From DAOUCV01 sp034432095 (GTDB lineage: Bacteria > Chloroflexota > Dehalococcoidia > Dehalococcoidales > UBA2162), in the NCBI GenBank assembly GCA_034432095.1, contig DAOUCV010000034.1, positions 1 through 28,477 of the forward strand: a stretch of 28,477 nucleotides of DNA, written 5' to 3'. The notes under the pieces are model-generated. The model made no database searches. It had not been told where the DNA came from and worked only from the letters and a program-made list of their open reading frames with translations. How positions within the stretch are numbered: the first letter of the stretch is position 1; each line of letters starts with the position of its first letter. Made by a program: the position numbers and the translations under genes. Positions 14,475 through 23,560 of this stretch are shown one piece after another.

Positions 14475-17400
14475 ATGGTTTTTGTGCCATCAACGCCTGT
14501 GGGAAAGACACTAGAGTCTTCATTGAGAAAATCTTATGCCAAGTTGCCCGAGGTGCTAGCCGTCCCCAATCTCATTGAGGTTCAGTTGGACTCCTTCCGC
14601 TGGTTTCAGGAAGAGGGGCTAAAACAATTGCTGGAGGAGATATCTCCTATCCAGGACTTCACCGGCAAGAGACAGGAGATTAGCTTTATTAGCTACGAGT
14701 TTCGGGAGCCTCGCTACTCTGAAGAGGAGTGCAGTCTGCGAGACTTGACCTATTCAGCCCCCCTTTATATCAGGACAAGGTTGCTGATAAAGGGAACGGG
14801 GGAAATCAAGGAACAGGACCTGTTTTTTGGTGATATTCCCCTGATGACCAGTAAAGGCACCTTTATTACCGGTGGGGCGGAACGGGTAGTGGTAAGCCAG
14901 TTACTCCGTTCCGCGGGCGTCTACTTCATTGCTGAAGAAGACCGGGCTAGCGGTCGCAAATTATGCCAGGCTAAACTGGTGCCCGACCATGGAGCCTGGC
15001 TGGAGTTTGAGAGTAACAGCCAGGGGGTAATCTCGGTCAAAATAAATGGTAAGCGGAAGATTCCAGCAACGACGCTTTTACGGGCTATTGGTTATGGCAG
15101 TGATGAGGAACTCCTAAGTCTGTTTTCTCGGGGAGATAATTCTCCAGAGGGGGAGTTCATCCGTGCCACCATAGAGCGCGAGCCTCAGGTAAGGGACAAG
15201 TCTGAGGCATTACTGAGTATCTACAGAAAGTTGCGTCCCGGAGACCCCCCTAATATTGAGAATGCCAAAAGACTGATAGACAATATGTTCTTTAATTCCC
15301 AGCACTATGACCTGGGGTATGTTGGGCGTTACAAGCTTAATAGGCGATTGGGGCTCAATATTCCCGAAAGCCAGCGAGCTCTGACCAGGGAAGATATTGT
15401 CGAGATAATCAGGCATGTCATTATGGTGAATATCGGTAGTGACACTGCTGACGATATTGACCATCTGGGAAACCGGCGAGTACGCACTGTTGGTGAACTG
15501 GTTCAGAACCAGTTTGGCATTGGTTTGATGCGCCTGGAGCGGGTAGCCAAGGAGCGTATGAGCACGATTCCTGCGGAATCAGCTACTCCCAGCGCTCTGG
15601 TCAACATTCGCCCCGTAGTGGCGGCTATCAGGGAGTTTTTCGGTAGCTCACAGTTATCCCAGTTTATGGACCAGACCAATCCCCTGGCCGAGCTAACCCA
15701 TAAGCGCCGCCTGTCGGCAATGGGGCCAAGGGGCTTATCCCGGGACCGTGCTGGCTTTGAGGTCCGTGATGTCCACTTTTCTCACTACGGGAGAATCTGC
15801 CCTATTGAGACGCCGGAGGGACCCAACATCGGTCTTATTGGCTCTCTGGCCACCTATGGCCGAATCAACCGCTATGGTTTCATTGAGACGCCATACCGCA
15901 GGGTTATCTCAGAGATAAGCGATAATTATGACCGGCTGGTGGGGAGAATTGCCCGGGAGACAGTGCTTGATGACGATGGTAAGCCTATCGTGACAGCCGG
16001 GGCTGTCATCACTAAGAAGGATGTCAATACTCTATCTAAGCTACCTCCCAGGACGGTAAAAGTAGCGCCTTTTGTCTCTGACGAGGTGGTTTATCTCCCC
16101 GCTGACGAGGAGGATAAATATACTATTGCTCAGGCTAATGCCCCACTTGATGAAAAGAACCAGTTTATCGGTGACAGGGTTGAAGCCAGGCTGGGGGAAC
16201 GCTACTTACGGGAAACGCCCGATAAGGTCCGGTTTATGGACGTTTCCCCCAAGCAAATATTCAGTGTCGCCGCCTCGCTAATCCCTTTCCTAGAGCATGA
16301 CGACGCTAATCGTGCCCTGATGGGCGCTAATATGCAGCGGCAAGCCGTACCGTTACTCTCTCCCAAAGCACCCCTGGTAGCTACCGGCATGGAAGCGGAG
16401 GTTGCCAAGCATAGTGGGCAGGTTTTGTTTGCCCGTAATCCGGGAATCGTAACTTCGGCTACTAGCTCACAGATCGTTGTTACTCTGGATAATGGCAACA
16501 AGGACGTATATCCACTGATGAAGTTTGTGCGCACCAATCAGGGAACCTGTACCAACCAACGCCCCATAGTGAACAAAGGTGACCATGTGGAGGCGGGGCA
16601 GGTTCTGGTCGATAGCTCGTCCGTGGAGAAGGGGGAACTGGCTCTGGGGCAGAATGTGCTGTGTGCCTTTATGAGCTGGGAAGGCTATAATTTTGAGGAC
16701 GCTATTATCATTAGTAGTCGTCTGGTTGAGAAGGATACGTTCACCTCCATTCATATTGAGAAGCACGAGGTAGAAGCCCGGGATACCAAGTTGGGACCCG
16801 AAGAAATTACCAGAGACGTGCCTAATGTGGGTGAGGAGAGCCTGCGTGAACTCGATGAGGACGGGATTATCCGGATCGGTGCCGCAGTAGGCCCGGATGA
16901 TATATTAGTCGGTAAGATTACCCCAAAGGGGGAGGCCGAACTATCGGCCGAGGAGAAACTCCTGCGAGCCATCTTTGGTGAGAAAGCCCGGGAGGTCAAA
17001 GATACCTGCCTGCGGGTACCTCATGGTGAGTGGGGTAAGGTAATTAATGTAAGACGCTACTCGGGCAATGACCTACCTGCCGGGGTCAATGAGTCGGTGC
17101 AGGTCTGGGTTGCTCAGCGGCGGAGAATCTCGGTGGGGGATAAGCTGGCTGGGCGGCATGGCAACAAAGGGGTTGTCTCCATCATCGCTCCTGCTGAAGA
17201 TATGCCCTTCCTCCCCGATGGGACGCCGGTAGATATTATCCTCAACCCTGTGGGTGTGCCAAAACGTATGAACATTGGTCAGGTTCTGGAAACTCATCTT
17301 GGCTGGGCAGCTAAGATACTTGGTTTCAAAGCGCTTACTCCGGTCTTTGATGGTGCCACCGACGTGGCGATTGAAGATGCCCTAGCCAGGGCTTGGCTAA

Positions 17401-18278
17401 GCCAAAAGGCTGAGGCAGTGGACCTCGACCCCGATAATGATGATACTGGTACCTGGCAACTGGAAAAGGCTAAGGCGTGGGTTGAAAGCCGTGGCTATGA
17501 TGCCGATAAGGTGTTCTCTGATGACTATCCGGGAGAGGCAAAGGAAGTGTGTCTGCGATTATGGCTTGAAGACCTGGGTATAGACAGTCGAGACCTGAGC
17601 CGGCAGGAGCTGGAACGGGTTGCAGCCAGGGTCAGCACAGAAAAGGGTCTCCCCTCACCCGTTATCGGAAAAGCGATACTGCGCGACGGGCGTACCGGTG
17701 AGCCCTTTGACCAGCCGGTAACAGTAGGTCAAATCTATATGATGAAGCTGAACCATCTGGTTGAGGATAAGGTTCATGCCCGTTCTACGGGACCTTACTC
17801 CTTGATTAGCCAGCAGCCTCTGGGTGGCAAGGCCCAATTTGGAGGTCAGCGCTTTGGGGAAATGGAGGTATGGGCACTGGAAGCCTATGGCGCCGCCCAT
17901 AATCTCCAAGAGGTTCTGACGATTAAATCGGACGATGTTATCGGTCGAGCCAAAGCCTATGAGGCTATAGTTAAGAACGAGGACATCCTCCAATCTGGGG
18001 TGCCTGAATCGTTTAAGGTTCTGGTTAAAGAACTGCAGAGTCTAGGACTGGCGGTTGAGGTAATTAATGAGGAAGAAAAGCCAGCCCTCAGTGGAGAAAC
18101 GGTCACGGTGCCTAAACTGGAGGGAGCGCTGGGAGCTGCTGAAGGTTCGGCTGAAATTTCGTTAGGAGAGGGGGTAGGCTCTGCCAAGGGAAGTGGGGGA
18201 GTGCCCCGTCCAAAGGCAGAAATCGAGGTCGGTGAAGATTCAACTGACACCGACATAGGAGAAGCAGGGAATGCTTGA
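14475..18278 (+). CDS. rpoB: DNA-directed RNA polymerase beta subunit
   Basis: A 1267-residue beta subunit, which forms one pincer of the polymerase and much of the catalytic cleft. The rifampicin region starts at F389 (FGSSQLSQFMDQ), with D399, H409, R412 and S414 all as in sensitive enzymes. One notable residue is R419 in SAMGPRGLSR, where most bacteria have Gly. Later blocks HYGRICPIETPEGPNIG, GQNVLCAFMSWEGYNFEDAI, GRHGNKG and FGGQRFGEMEVWALEAYGA are intact. The large E. coli-type insertions are absent. The last 70 or so residues are a Gly/Ser/Glu-rich acidic tail beyond the conserved core. AAGGAG lies 11 bases before the ATG. The stop overlaps the rpoC start by 8 bases, giving coupled synthesis. 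Confidence 0.99.
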   Translation: MVFVPSTPVGKTLESSLRKSYAKLPEVLAVPNLIEVQLDSFRWFQEEGLKQLLEEISPIQDFTGKRQEISFISYEFREPRYSEEECSLRDLTYSAPLYIRTRLLIKGTGEIKEQDLFFGDIPLMTSKGTFITGGAERVVVSQLLRSAGVYFIAEEDRASGRKLCQAKLVPDHGAWLEFESNSQGVISVKINGKRKIPATTLLRAIGYGSDEELLSLFSRGDNSPEGEFIRATIEREPQVRDKSEALLSIYRKLRPGDPPNIENAKRLIDNMFFNSQHYDLGYVGRYKLNRRLGLNIPESQRALTREDIVEIIRHVIMVNIGSDTADDIDHLGNRRVRTVGELVQNQFGIGLMRLERVAKERMSTIPAESATPSALVNIRPVVAAIREFFGSSQLSQFMDQTNPLAELTHKRRLSAMGPRGLSRDRAGFEVRDVHFSHYGRICPIETPEGPNIGLIGSLATYGRINRYGFIETPYRRVISEISDNYDRLVGRIARETVLDDDGKPIVTAGAVITKKDVNTLSKLPPRTVKVAPFVSDEVVYLPADEEDKYTIAQANAPLDEKNQFIGDRVEARLGERYLRETPDKVRFMDVSPKQIFSVAASLIPFLEHDDANRALMGANMQRQAVPLLSPKAPLVATGMEAEVAKHSGQVLFARNPGIVTSATSSQIVVTLDNGNKDVYPLMKFVRTNQGTCTNQRPIVNKGDHVEAGQVLVDSSSVEKGELALGQNVLCAFMSWEGYNFEDAIIISSRLVEKDTFTSIHIEKHEVEARDTKLGPEEITRDVPNVGEESLRELDEDGIIRIGAAVGPDDILVGKITPKGEAELSAEEKLLRAIFGEKAREVKDTCLRVPHGEWGKVINVRRYSGNDLPAGVNESVQVWVAQRRRISVGDKLAGRHGNKGVVSIIAPAEDMPFLPDGTPVDIILNPVGVPKRMNIGQVLETHLGWAAKILGFKALTPVFDGATDVAIEDALARAWLSQKAEAVDLDPDNDDTGTWQLEKAKAWVESRGYDADKVFSDDYPGEAKEVCLRLWLEDLGIDSRDLSRQELERVAARVSTEKGLPSPVIGKAILRDGRTGEPFDQPVTVGQIYMMKLNHLVEDKVHARSTGPYSLISQQPLGGKAQFGGQRFGEMEVWALEAYGAAHNLQEVLTIKSDDVIGRAKAYEAIVKNEDILQSGVPESFKVLVKELQSLGLAVEVINEEEKPALSGETVTVPKLEGALGAAEGSAEISLGEGVGSAKGSGGVPRPKAEIEVGEDSTDTDIGEAGNA

Positions 18279-21200
18279 AGTTAATGATTTTGACGCTGTT
18301 CGTATCTCTTTGGCGTCACCAGAGCAGATCAGGAGTTGGTCCTACGGTGAGGTGACCAAGCCAGAGACTATCAATTACCGTACCCTGAGGCCAGAGAGGG
18401 ACGGGCTTTTCTGTGAGAGAATCTTTGGGCCAACCAAAGACTTCGAGTGCTTTTGCGGTAAGTATAAGAGGATACGCTATAAAGGGGTGATTTGCGATAA
18501 GTGTGGTGTTGAGGTAGCCCAGTCCAAGGTACGCCGGGAGCGGATGGGACATATTGAACTGGCCTGTCCGGTGAGTCATGTCTGGTTTGCCAGGGGAATA
18601 CCTAGCCGGTTGGGACTACTGCTCGACCTGTCACCACGGAATCTGGAGCGTGTTCTATACTTTTCCCATTACATTATCACATCCATAGATGAGGAGGCGC
18701 GTGAGCGGGCAATTGAGCAACTTAATGAGCAGTATTCACTGGAGATAGCTAAACGCCAGGAGGCATTGGAAGCTAAAATCGCTGAGAAGAAGGCTTCAGA
18801 AGAAGCAATAAACCAGCTCCGCCAGAGTCGGGAAGCAGAAAAAGCCAAGCTCGAAGAGCAACTTTCTATCGAGGTGGAACAGCTAAAAAACCTCCGCTTA
18901 CGAGCGCTATTAACCGAGAATCAATATCAGGAGTTGAAACAGAAATACGGTCAGGTTTTTGAGGCTGGGATGGGGGCTGAGGCTATTTACACGCTGATTA
19001 AGGGGATGAACCTTAACGAATTGCGTAACGAATTGCTCCAGGAGACCCGTTCTAATTCAGGCCAACGCCGCAAAAAAGCCTCTAAGCAGCTGCAAGTAAT
19101 AGAGGCTTTCCGCCGCAGTGGCAGTAAGCCGGAGTGGATGATTTTGACGGTGCTACCGGTATTGCCCCCTGACCTTCGACCTATGGTTCAGCTGGAGGGG
19201 GGTAAATTTGCTATCAGTGGCATTAATGACCTGTATCGGCGAGTTATTAACCGTAACAACCGGTTGCGCCACTTAATGGAAACAGGGGCGCCTGAAATTA
19301 TTATCCGTAACGAGAAACGGATGCTCCAGCAGGCCGTTGATTCCCTTATTGATAATGGCAAGAAGGGACAAACCTCCTCAATCAGTGGCAATCATAAGTT
19401 GAAATCACTCTCAGACATGCTCCGGGGTAAACAGGGGCGTTTCCGCCAGAACCTATTAGGTAAGCGGGTAGACTATAGTGGGCGCTCCGTCATCGTTGTT
19501 GGTCCGGAACTTAAAATTCACCAGTGTGGTCTACCTAGACGAATGGCCTTGGAGCTATTTAAGCCCTTTATTATGCGCGAGCTACTGGAGCGAGGTCTTG
19601 CCCACAATATCAAGAGCGCCCGACGCTTGGTGGAAAGGGCCAAGCCGGAGATATATGACATACTCGAGGAGGTGGTCAAGGAACGGCCGGTGCTGCTTAA
19701 CCGGGCTCCCACCCTGCACCGGCTCAGCATTCAGTCCTTCGAGCCGGTACTCATTGATGGCAGTGCCATCCAGCTCCACCCGATGGTATGTACAGCTTTC
19801 AATGCTGATTTTGATGGTGACCAGATGGCAGTTCATATCCCTCTTTCTAAGGCGGCGGTTAAAGAGGCTAGAGAGACAATGCTCAGCATCCACAATATGC
19901 TGCTGCCAAGCTGTGGCGAGCCAATAGTAACGCCAACCAAGGATATGGTTCTGGGTTGCTATTACCTGACGACCATCAAACCCGGTGCCAAAGGGGAAGG
20001 CACCATCTTTGGCAGTTTCGCTGAGGCGAAGCTCGCCTATGAACTTGGCGCTGTTGACTGTAGAGCTGAAATTGAAGTCAGAGCTCAAGAGAGAGGTGGG
20101 GAGAGGATTAAGACTAGCGTTGGTCGTATCCTCTTTAATGAGGTTCTGCCCCCAGGGCTGGGCTTTTACAACAAAGTAATTGACAAATCGAGCTTAAAAG
20201 AAGTGGTAACCGGTTGCTCTAAGCTACTTAGTGATGAAGAAATGGCGGTGGTACTGGACAACTTGAAAGAGCTAGGCTTCCACTATGCTACCCAATCTGG
20301 GACTACCATCGCCATGAGTGATATCGAGGTTCCTGAGAGTAAGATAGAGCTGCTGAAGGAGGCAGAGGCTAAGACCGCCCTCATTGAAAGCCAGTATCAT
20401 CGTGGCGTAATCACCGAGGACGAAAGGTATAATGGTGTCGTCAGGTTATGGACGGAAACCACTGACAAGATTACTGAAGCTGTCTCCGAGAGCCTTGACC
20501 GTTACGGCAGTATTTACACGATGGCAACATCCGGGGCAAGTGGCAATATTTCCCTGATTGCTCAGATGGCAGGTATTCGGGGTTTGATGACCAATCCTTC
20601 GGGTAGAATAATTGACTTTCCTATCAAGTCAAGCTTCCGTGAGGGCTTGAGTGTCTTGGAGTACTTTATCTCTACCCACGGTGCTCGCAAGGGGCTAGCT
20701 GATACCGCCTTGAGGACGTCAGAGAGCGGTTATCTCACCAGACGCCTTATTGACGCAGCTCACGACGTCATTATCCTCGAGGAGGATTGTGAGACTATAG
20801 ATGGGATATGGATATCTGAACCTCAGAGAGGGGAAATGCTGCCATCATTTGCTGAGCGGATAATCGGCCGGTTAGCCGCCAGTAGACTGGTTAACCCCCA
20901 AACTGGAGAAGTCATCGTTGACCGGAATGAGGAAATTGATGAGCGGAAGGCAGACGAAATCATTGCCGCTGGGATAACCAAGGTTCATGTCAGGTCCCCC
21001 CTTAGTTGCCAGTCCCGACGTGGTATCTGCCAGCGGTGTTACGGTCGAGACCTTGCCCGAGGGCATCTAATTGACCTCAACACCGCGGTGGGCATCATTG
21101 CAGCTCAGAGCATTGGCGAGCCGGGTACTCAGTTGACTCTTCGCACCTTCCACACTGGCGGGGTGGTCGGCCTTGATATTACCAGCGGTCTGCCTAGGGT

Positions 21201-22194
21201 AGAAGAGCTCTTTGAGGCAAGACCACCTAAGTCTCCGGCTATTATCTCAGACATAAACGGCGTGGCTGAGGTGATTCATGGGGAGGAGGGAGACAAGATT
21301 AGGGTTACTAGCCTAGATGTATTCCGCGACGAATATCCACTGCCTTCCGGCTGGCAAATTTTGGTGGAGGATGGCCAGTGGGTGGATATAGGAACCGCAT
21401 TAGCCTGCCCCGCCCCTGAGGCTGAAGACTCGATACGACGAGATGAAGCTGCTTTACCACCGGTAGCTTTAGCTAGTCCAAATCAGCCAATTCTGGCTGG
21501 TGTTGCTGGTCGGGTAGCTATTGAAGATGGGCGCTTGTCCATTATCTATGAGGAGAAAGAGGAGCGAGAGTATTTTGTTCCGGCGGCCACCCCGATTCGT
21601 GTCCAGACTGGGGACGTGGTAAAGGCAGGACAGCAGCTTACCGATGGCTCTATCAACCCGCAAGAGATGCTGCACATTTTGGGTAGGGAGGCAGTGCAGC
21701 AATACCTGGTAGACGAGGTACAAAGGGTATACCGCTCCCAGGGGGTTAATATCAATGACAAGCATATTGAAATCATCGTTCATCAGATGCTGAACAAGGT
21801 GCGTATTGATTCAGCCGGAGACACCGAGCTAATACCCGGGGAGCTGGTAGACAGGTTCCAGTATGAAGATATTAATGCTGAGGTACTGGCTGAGGGTGGC
21901 GAACCAGCCACTGCCCATACGGTATTATTGGGTATAACTAGAGCCTCGCTAAGTACTAATAGCTGGTTGGCCGCTGCCTCATTCCAGGAGACTACCCGGG
22001 TGTTAACTGAGGCGGCTGTGAAAGGGGCGACCGACAGGCTCGTTGGTCTTAAGGAGAATGTGATCATTGGCCGCCTAATCCCCGCCCGCTCCCCGGCTTC
22101 TGAGGAGGTGCCAAAGTTAAGCACTGGTAAAGAGATATCAACTCTGAGGGCGGCTACACTAGATTTAGCAGATGAAGCGGAGGTAGATACCTAG
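18271..22194 (+). CDS. rpoC: DNA-directed RNA polymerase beta' subunit
   Basis: A 1307-residue beta' subunit. The zinc ribbon at the N-terminus reads CFCGKYKR.RYKGVICDKCG (about residues 57-76). Residues about 140-220 are a lysine/glutamate-rich coiled coil, longer than in E. coli. The active-site NADFDGD is at 511-517, with D513, D515 and D517 holding the catalytic magnesium. The bridge helix and trigger loop follow (GLMTNPSGRIIDFPI.SSFREGL..LEYFISTHGARKGLADTALRT). The second zinc site is CQSRRGICQRCYG. GIIAAQSIGEPGTQLTLRTFHTGG precedes the C-terminal sandwich-like region. The ATG lies inside the end of rpoB, and a strong terminator follows 27 bases after the stop. Confidence 0.99.
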   Translation: MLEVNDFDAVRISLASPEQIRSWSYGEVTKPETINYRTLRPERDGLFCERIFGPTKDFECFCGKYKRIRYKGVICDKCGVEVAQSKVRRERMGHIELACPVSHVWFARGIPSRLGLLLDLSPRNLERVLYFSHYIITSIDEEARERAIEQLNEQYSLEIAKRQEALEAKIAEKKASEEAINQLRQSREAEKAKLEEQLSIEVEQLKNLRLRALLTENQYQELKQKYGQVFEAGMGAEAIYTLIKGMNLNELRNELLQETRSNSGQRRKKASKQLQVIEAFRRSGSKPEWMILTVLPVLPPDLRPMVQLEGGKFAISGINDLYRRVINRNNRLRHLMETGAPEIIIRNEKRMLQQAVDSLIDNGKKGQTSSISGNHKLKSLSDMLRGKQGRFRQNLLGKRVDYSGRSVIVVGPELKIHQCGLPRRMALELFKPFIMRELLERGLAHNIKSARRLVERAKPEIYDILEEVVKERPVLLNRAPTLHRLSIQSFEPVLIDGSAIQLHPMVCTAFNADFDGDQMAVHIPLSKAAVKEARETMLSIHNMLLPSCGEPIVTPTKDMVLGCYYLTTIKPGAKGEGTIFGSFAEAKLAYELGAVDCRAEIEVRAQERGGERIKTSVGRILFNEVLPPGLGFYNKVIDKSSLKEVVTGCSKLLSDEEMAVVLDNLKELGFHYATQSGTTIAMSDIEVPESKIELLKEAEAKTALIESQYHRGVITEDERYNGVVRLWTETTDKITEAVSESLDRYGSIYTMATSGASGNISLIAQMAGIRGLMTNPSGRIIDFPIKSSFREGLSVLEYFISTHGARKGLADTALRTSESGYLTRRLIDAAHDVIILEEDCETIDGIWISEPQRGEMLPSFAERIIGRLAASRLVNPQTGEVIVDRNEEIDERKADEIIAAGITKVHVRSPLSCQSRRGICQRCYGRDLARGHLIDLNTAVGIIAAQSIGEPGTQLTLRTFHTGGVVGLDITSGLPRVEELFEARPPKSPAIISDINGVAEVIHGEEGDKIRVTSLDVFRDEYPLPSGWQILVEDGQWVDIGTALACPAPEAEDSIRRDEAALPPVALASPNQPILAGVAGRVAIEDGRLSIIYEEKEEREYFVPAATPIRVQTGDVVKAGQQLTDGSINPQEMLHILGREAVQQYLVDEVQRVYRSQGVNINDKHIEIIVHQMLNKVRIDSAGDTELIPGELVDRFQYEDINAEVLAEGGEPATAHTVLLGITRASLSTNSWLAAASFQETTRVLTEAAVKGATDRLVGLKENVIIGRLIPARSPASEEVPKLSTGKEISTLRAATLDLADEAEVDT

Positions 22195-22220
22195 ACGTTT
22201 CCTTACCCTGTTTAATAGTA

Positions 22221-22260
22221 GAGAGCCGCCCTAATTAACCTGGGGCGGCTCTCTTTTTTA
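22221..22260 (+). terminator. Rho-independent terminator of rpoB-rpoC
   Basis: An 11-base GC-rich stem (GAGAGCCGCCC, 22221-22231, with its complement 22243-22253), an 11-base loop, then six Ts. It is a textbook intrinsic terminator and isolates rpoBC from ruvB. Confidence 0.92.
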
Positions 22261-22295
22261 TTTAGACTGCTCACCCAGTGGCTCGGGTGAAGATA

Positions 22296-22304
22296 TGGTA
22301 TAAT
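22296..22304 (+). promoter_or_regulatory. Extended -10 promoter of ruvB
   Basis: TGGTATAAT (22296-22304) is a perfect extended -10 element; the -35 region is poor, as is common with extended -10 promoters. The predicted start near 22311 would give a leader of about 22 bases carrying the ruvB Shine-Dalgarno sequence. Confidence 0.6.
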
Positions 22305-22332
22305 AGAGCTTGTTTAAGGGGGTGAGGTCAAG

Positions 22333-23355
22333 ATAGCGCGGATTATATCGGGTAAACCCGGTGCTGAGGACTTACCACTGGATGCCAGTCTACGACCACG
22401 CCGCCTCGAGGACTTTATCGGGCAGACCAAAGTCAAGGAGAACGTGAATATTGCTATCGCCGCCGCCAAAGGCAGGGGAGAAGCGCTGGACCATGTGCTA
22501 CTCTATGGACCACCCGGTCTGGGCAAGACTACTCTGGCTTATATCATAGCCGTTGAGATGGGAGTTAACCTCAGGATTACTTCAGGGCCAGCCATAGAGC
22601 GCACCGGGGACCTGGCCGCTATCCTGACCAATCTCCGTAATCAGGATATACTCTTTATCGATGAGGTCCACCGCCTCAGCCGGGCGGTCGAAGAGATATT
22701 ATACCCGGCTATGGAAGACTTCGCTTTGGACCTTGTTATCGGCAAGGGACCCGGAGCTAAGACCCTGCGACTAAGTCTTCCTGCCTTTACCCTGATTGGC
22801 GCCACTACCCGCTTTGCCCTGCTGAGCCCGCCCCTGCGAGACCGCTTTGGCGCCATCTACCGCCTGGATTTCTACGACCAGGCCTCTATCGAAACAATCC
22901 TCAAACGCTCCGCCCGCATACTCAATGTGGAGGTTGACGCCGCAGGGCTTCAGGAAATAGCCCGGCGGGCCAGGGGCACTCCTCGAGTGGCTAACCGACT
23001 GCTCAAGCGGGTGAGAGATTACGCTCAGGTCGTCGCCAATGGTGTAGCCACCCAATCAGTGGTGATTGAGGCACTATCTAAGCTTGAAGTTGACTCCATA
23101 GGTCTGGATGAAATAGACCACAAGGTGCTGCGTACTATCATCGAGAAGTTTAACGGTGGCCCCGTAGGGCTGGAGACGATTGCCGCCTCTATCAGCGAAG
23201 ACCCTGATACTATTATGGATGTTTACGAGCCTTATCTGCTACAACTGGGCTTCTTGGAGAGGACGCCTCGCGGTCGAATAGCCACCCAACTGGCCTATCA
23301 GCACCTTGGTCTGCCCTACAATAGGGAAAAACCCCCTCAACCCTCGCTGTTTTAG
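22333..23355 (+). CDS. ruvB: Holliday junction branch migration ATPase RuvB, probable ATA start
   Basis: RuvB is the hexameric AAA+ motor that, with RuvA, drives branch migration of Holliday junctions. From 22333 the protein is 340 residues, the usual length. The first ATG/GTG/TTG in frame is GTG 22444, which would delete about 37 conserved residues including SLRPRRLEDFIGQ. An in-frame TAA at 22315-22317 bars any longer start. Between them ATA at 22333 stands 5 bases behind GGGGGTGAGG, so ATA is the likely start; CTG at 22378 is a weaker option. Walker A GPPGLGKTT lies at 59-67, Walker B LFIDEVH at about 107-113, sensor 1 GATTR, and the winged-helix C-terminus ends with TPRGR.AT. A sequencing error turning ATG to ATA is possible. 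Confidence 0.93.
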   Translation: MARIISGKPGAEDLPLDASLRPRRLEDFIGQTKVKENVNIAIAAAKGRGEALDHVLLYGPPGLGKTTLAYIIAVEMGVNLRITSGPAIERTGDLAAILTNLRNQDILFIDEVHRLSRAVEEILYPAMEDFALDLVIGKGPGAKTLRLSLPAFTLIGATTRFALLSPPLRDRFGAIYRLDFYDQASIETILKRSARILNVEVDAAGLQEIARRARGTPRVANRLLKRVRDYAQVVANGVATQSVVIEALSKLEVDSIGLDEIDHKVLRTIIEKFNGGPVGLETIAASISEDPDTIMDVYEPYLLQLGFLERTPRGRIATQLAYQHLGLPYNREKPPQPSLF

Positions 23356-23360
23356 CGAGG
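23342..23360 (+). terminator. Hairpin overlapping the ruvB stop codon
   Basis: CCTCGCT (23342-23348) pairs with AGCGAGG (23354-23360), with the ruvB TAG partly inside the stem. It is not followed by a T-run on the plus strand, so it is at best a weak terminator or a 3' stabiliser. Confidence 0.4.
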
Positions 23361-23454
23361 CAAAAGACTTAATTCCCTCAGCTGTTCGTTATACTGCAGA
23401 TATTAAGGAAAATGCTAGTTCCAGAGGTTTTTCCTCTAATTCAGACATTTATTG

Positions 23455-23480
23455 AGAGAGGCTTTGCCTCTCTTATATAA
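23455..23480 (+). terminator. Hairpin with AT-rich tail downstream of ruvB
   Basis: AGAGAGGC (23455-23462) and GCCTCTCT (23466-23473) form a perfect 8-base stem with a 3-base loop, followed by TATATAAATT. This is the likelier end of the ruvB transcript. A shorter AGAGG/CCTCT hairpin precedes it around 23423-23437. Confidence 0.5.
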
Positions 23481-23486
23481 ATTAAT

Positions 23487-23513
23487 CCCCCTTCCCATCC
23501 CAGGGGAAGGGGG
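23487..23513. repeat. C-rich palindrome between ruvB and the exported-protein gene
   Basis: CCCCCTTCCC (23487-23496) pairs perfectly with GGGAAGGGGG (23504-23513) around a 7-base loop (23497-23503). It lies in the convergent space between ruvB and the minus-strand operon and could serve as a two-way barrier. Its form resembles dispersed intergenic palindromes, but only one copy is in the window. Confidence 0.5.
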
Positions 23514-23560
23514 ATAAGGTTATGAAAAATTAGGGGGGTGAGGTTAATAAAGACTCCAGG

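Noticed and set aside
22444..23355. ruvB starting at GTG 22444.
   Set aside because: This would remove about 37 residues that match the conserved RuvB N-terminus, and no Shine-Dalgarno sequence is as well placed as the one before ATA 22333.
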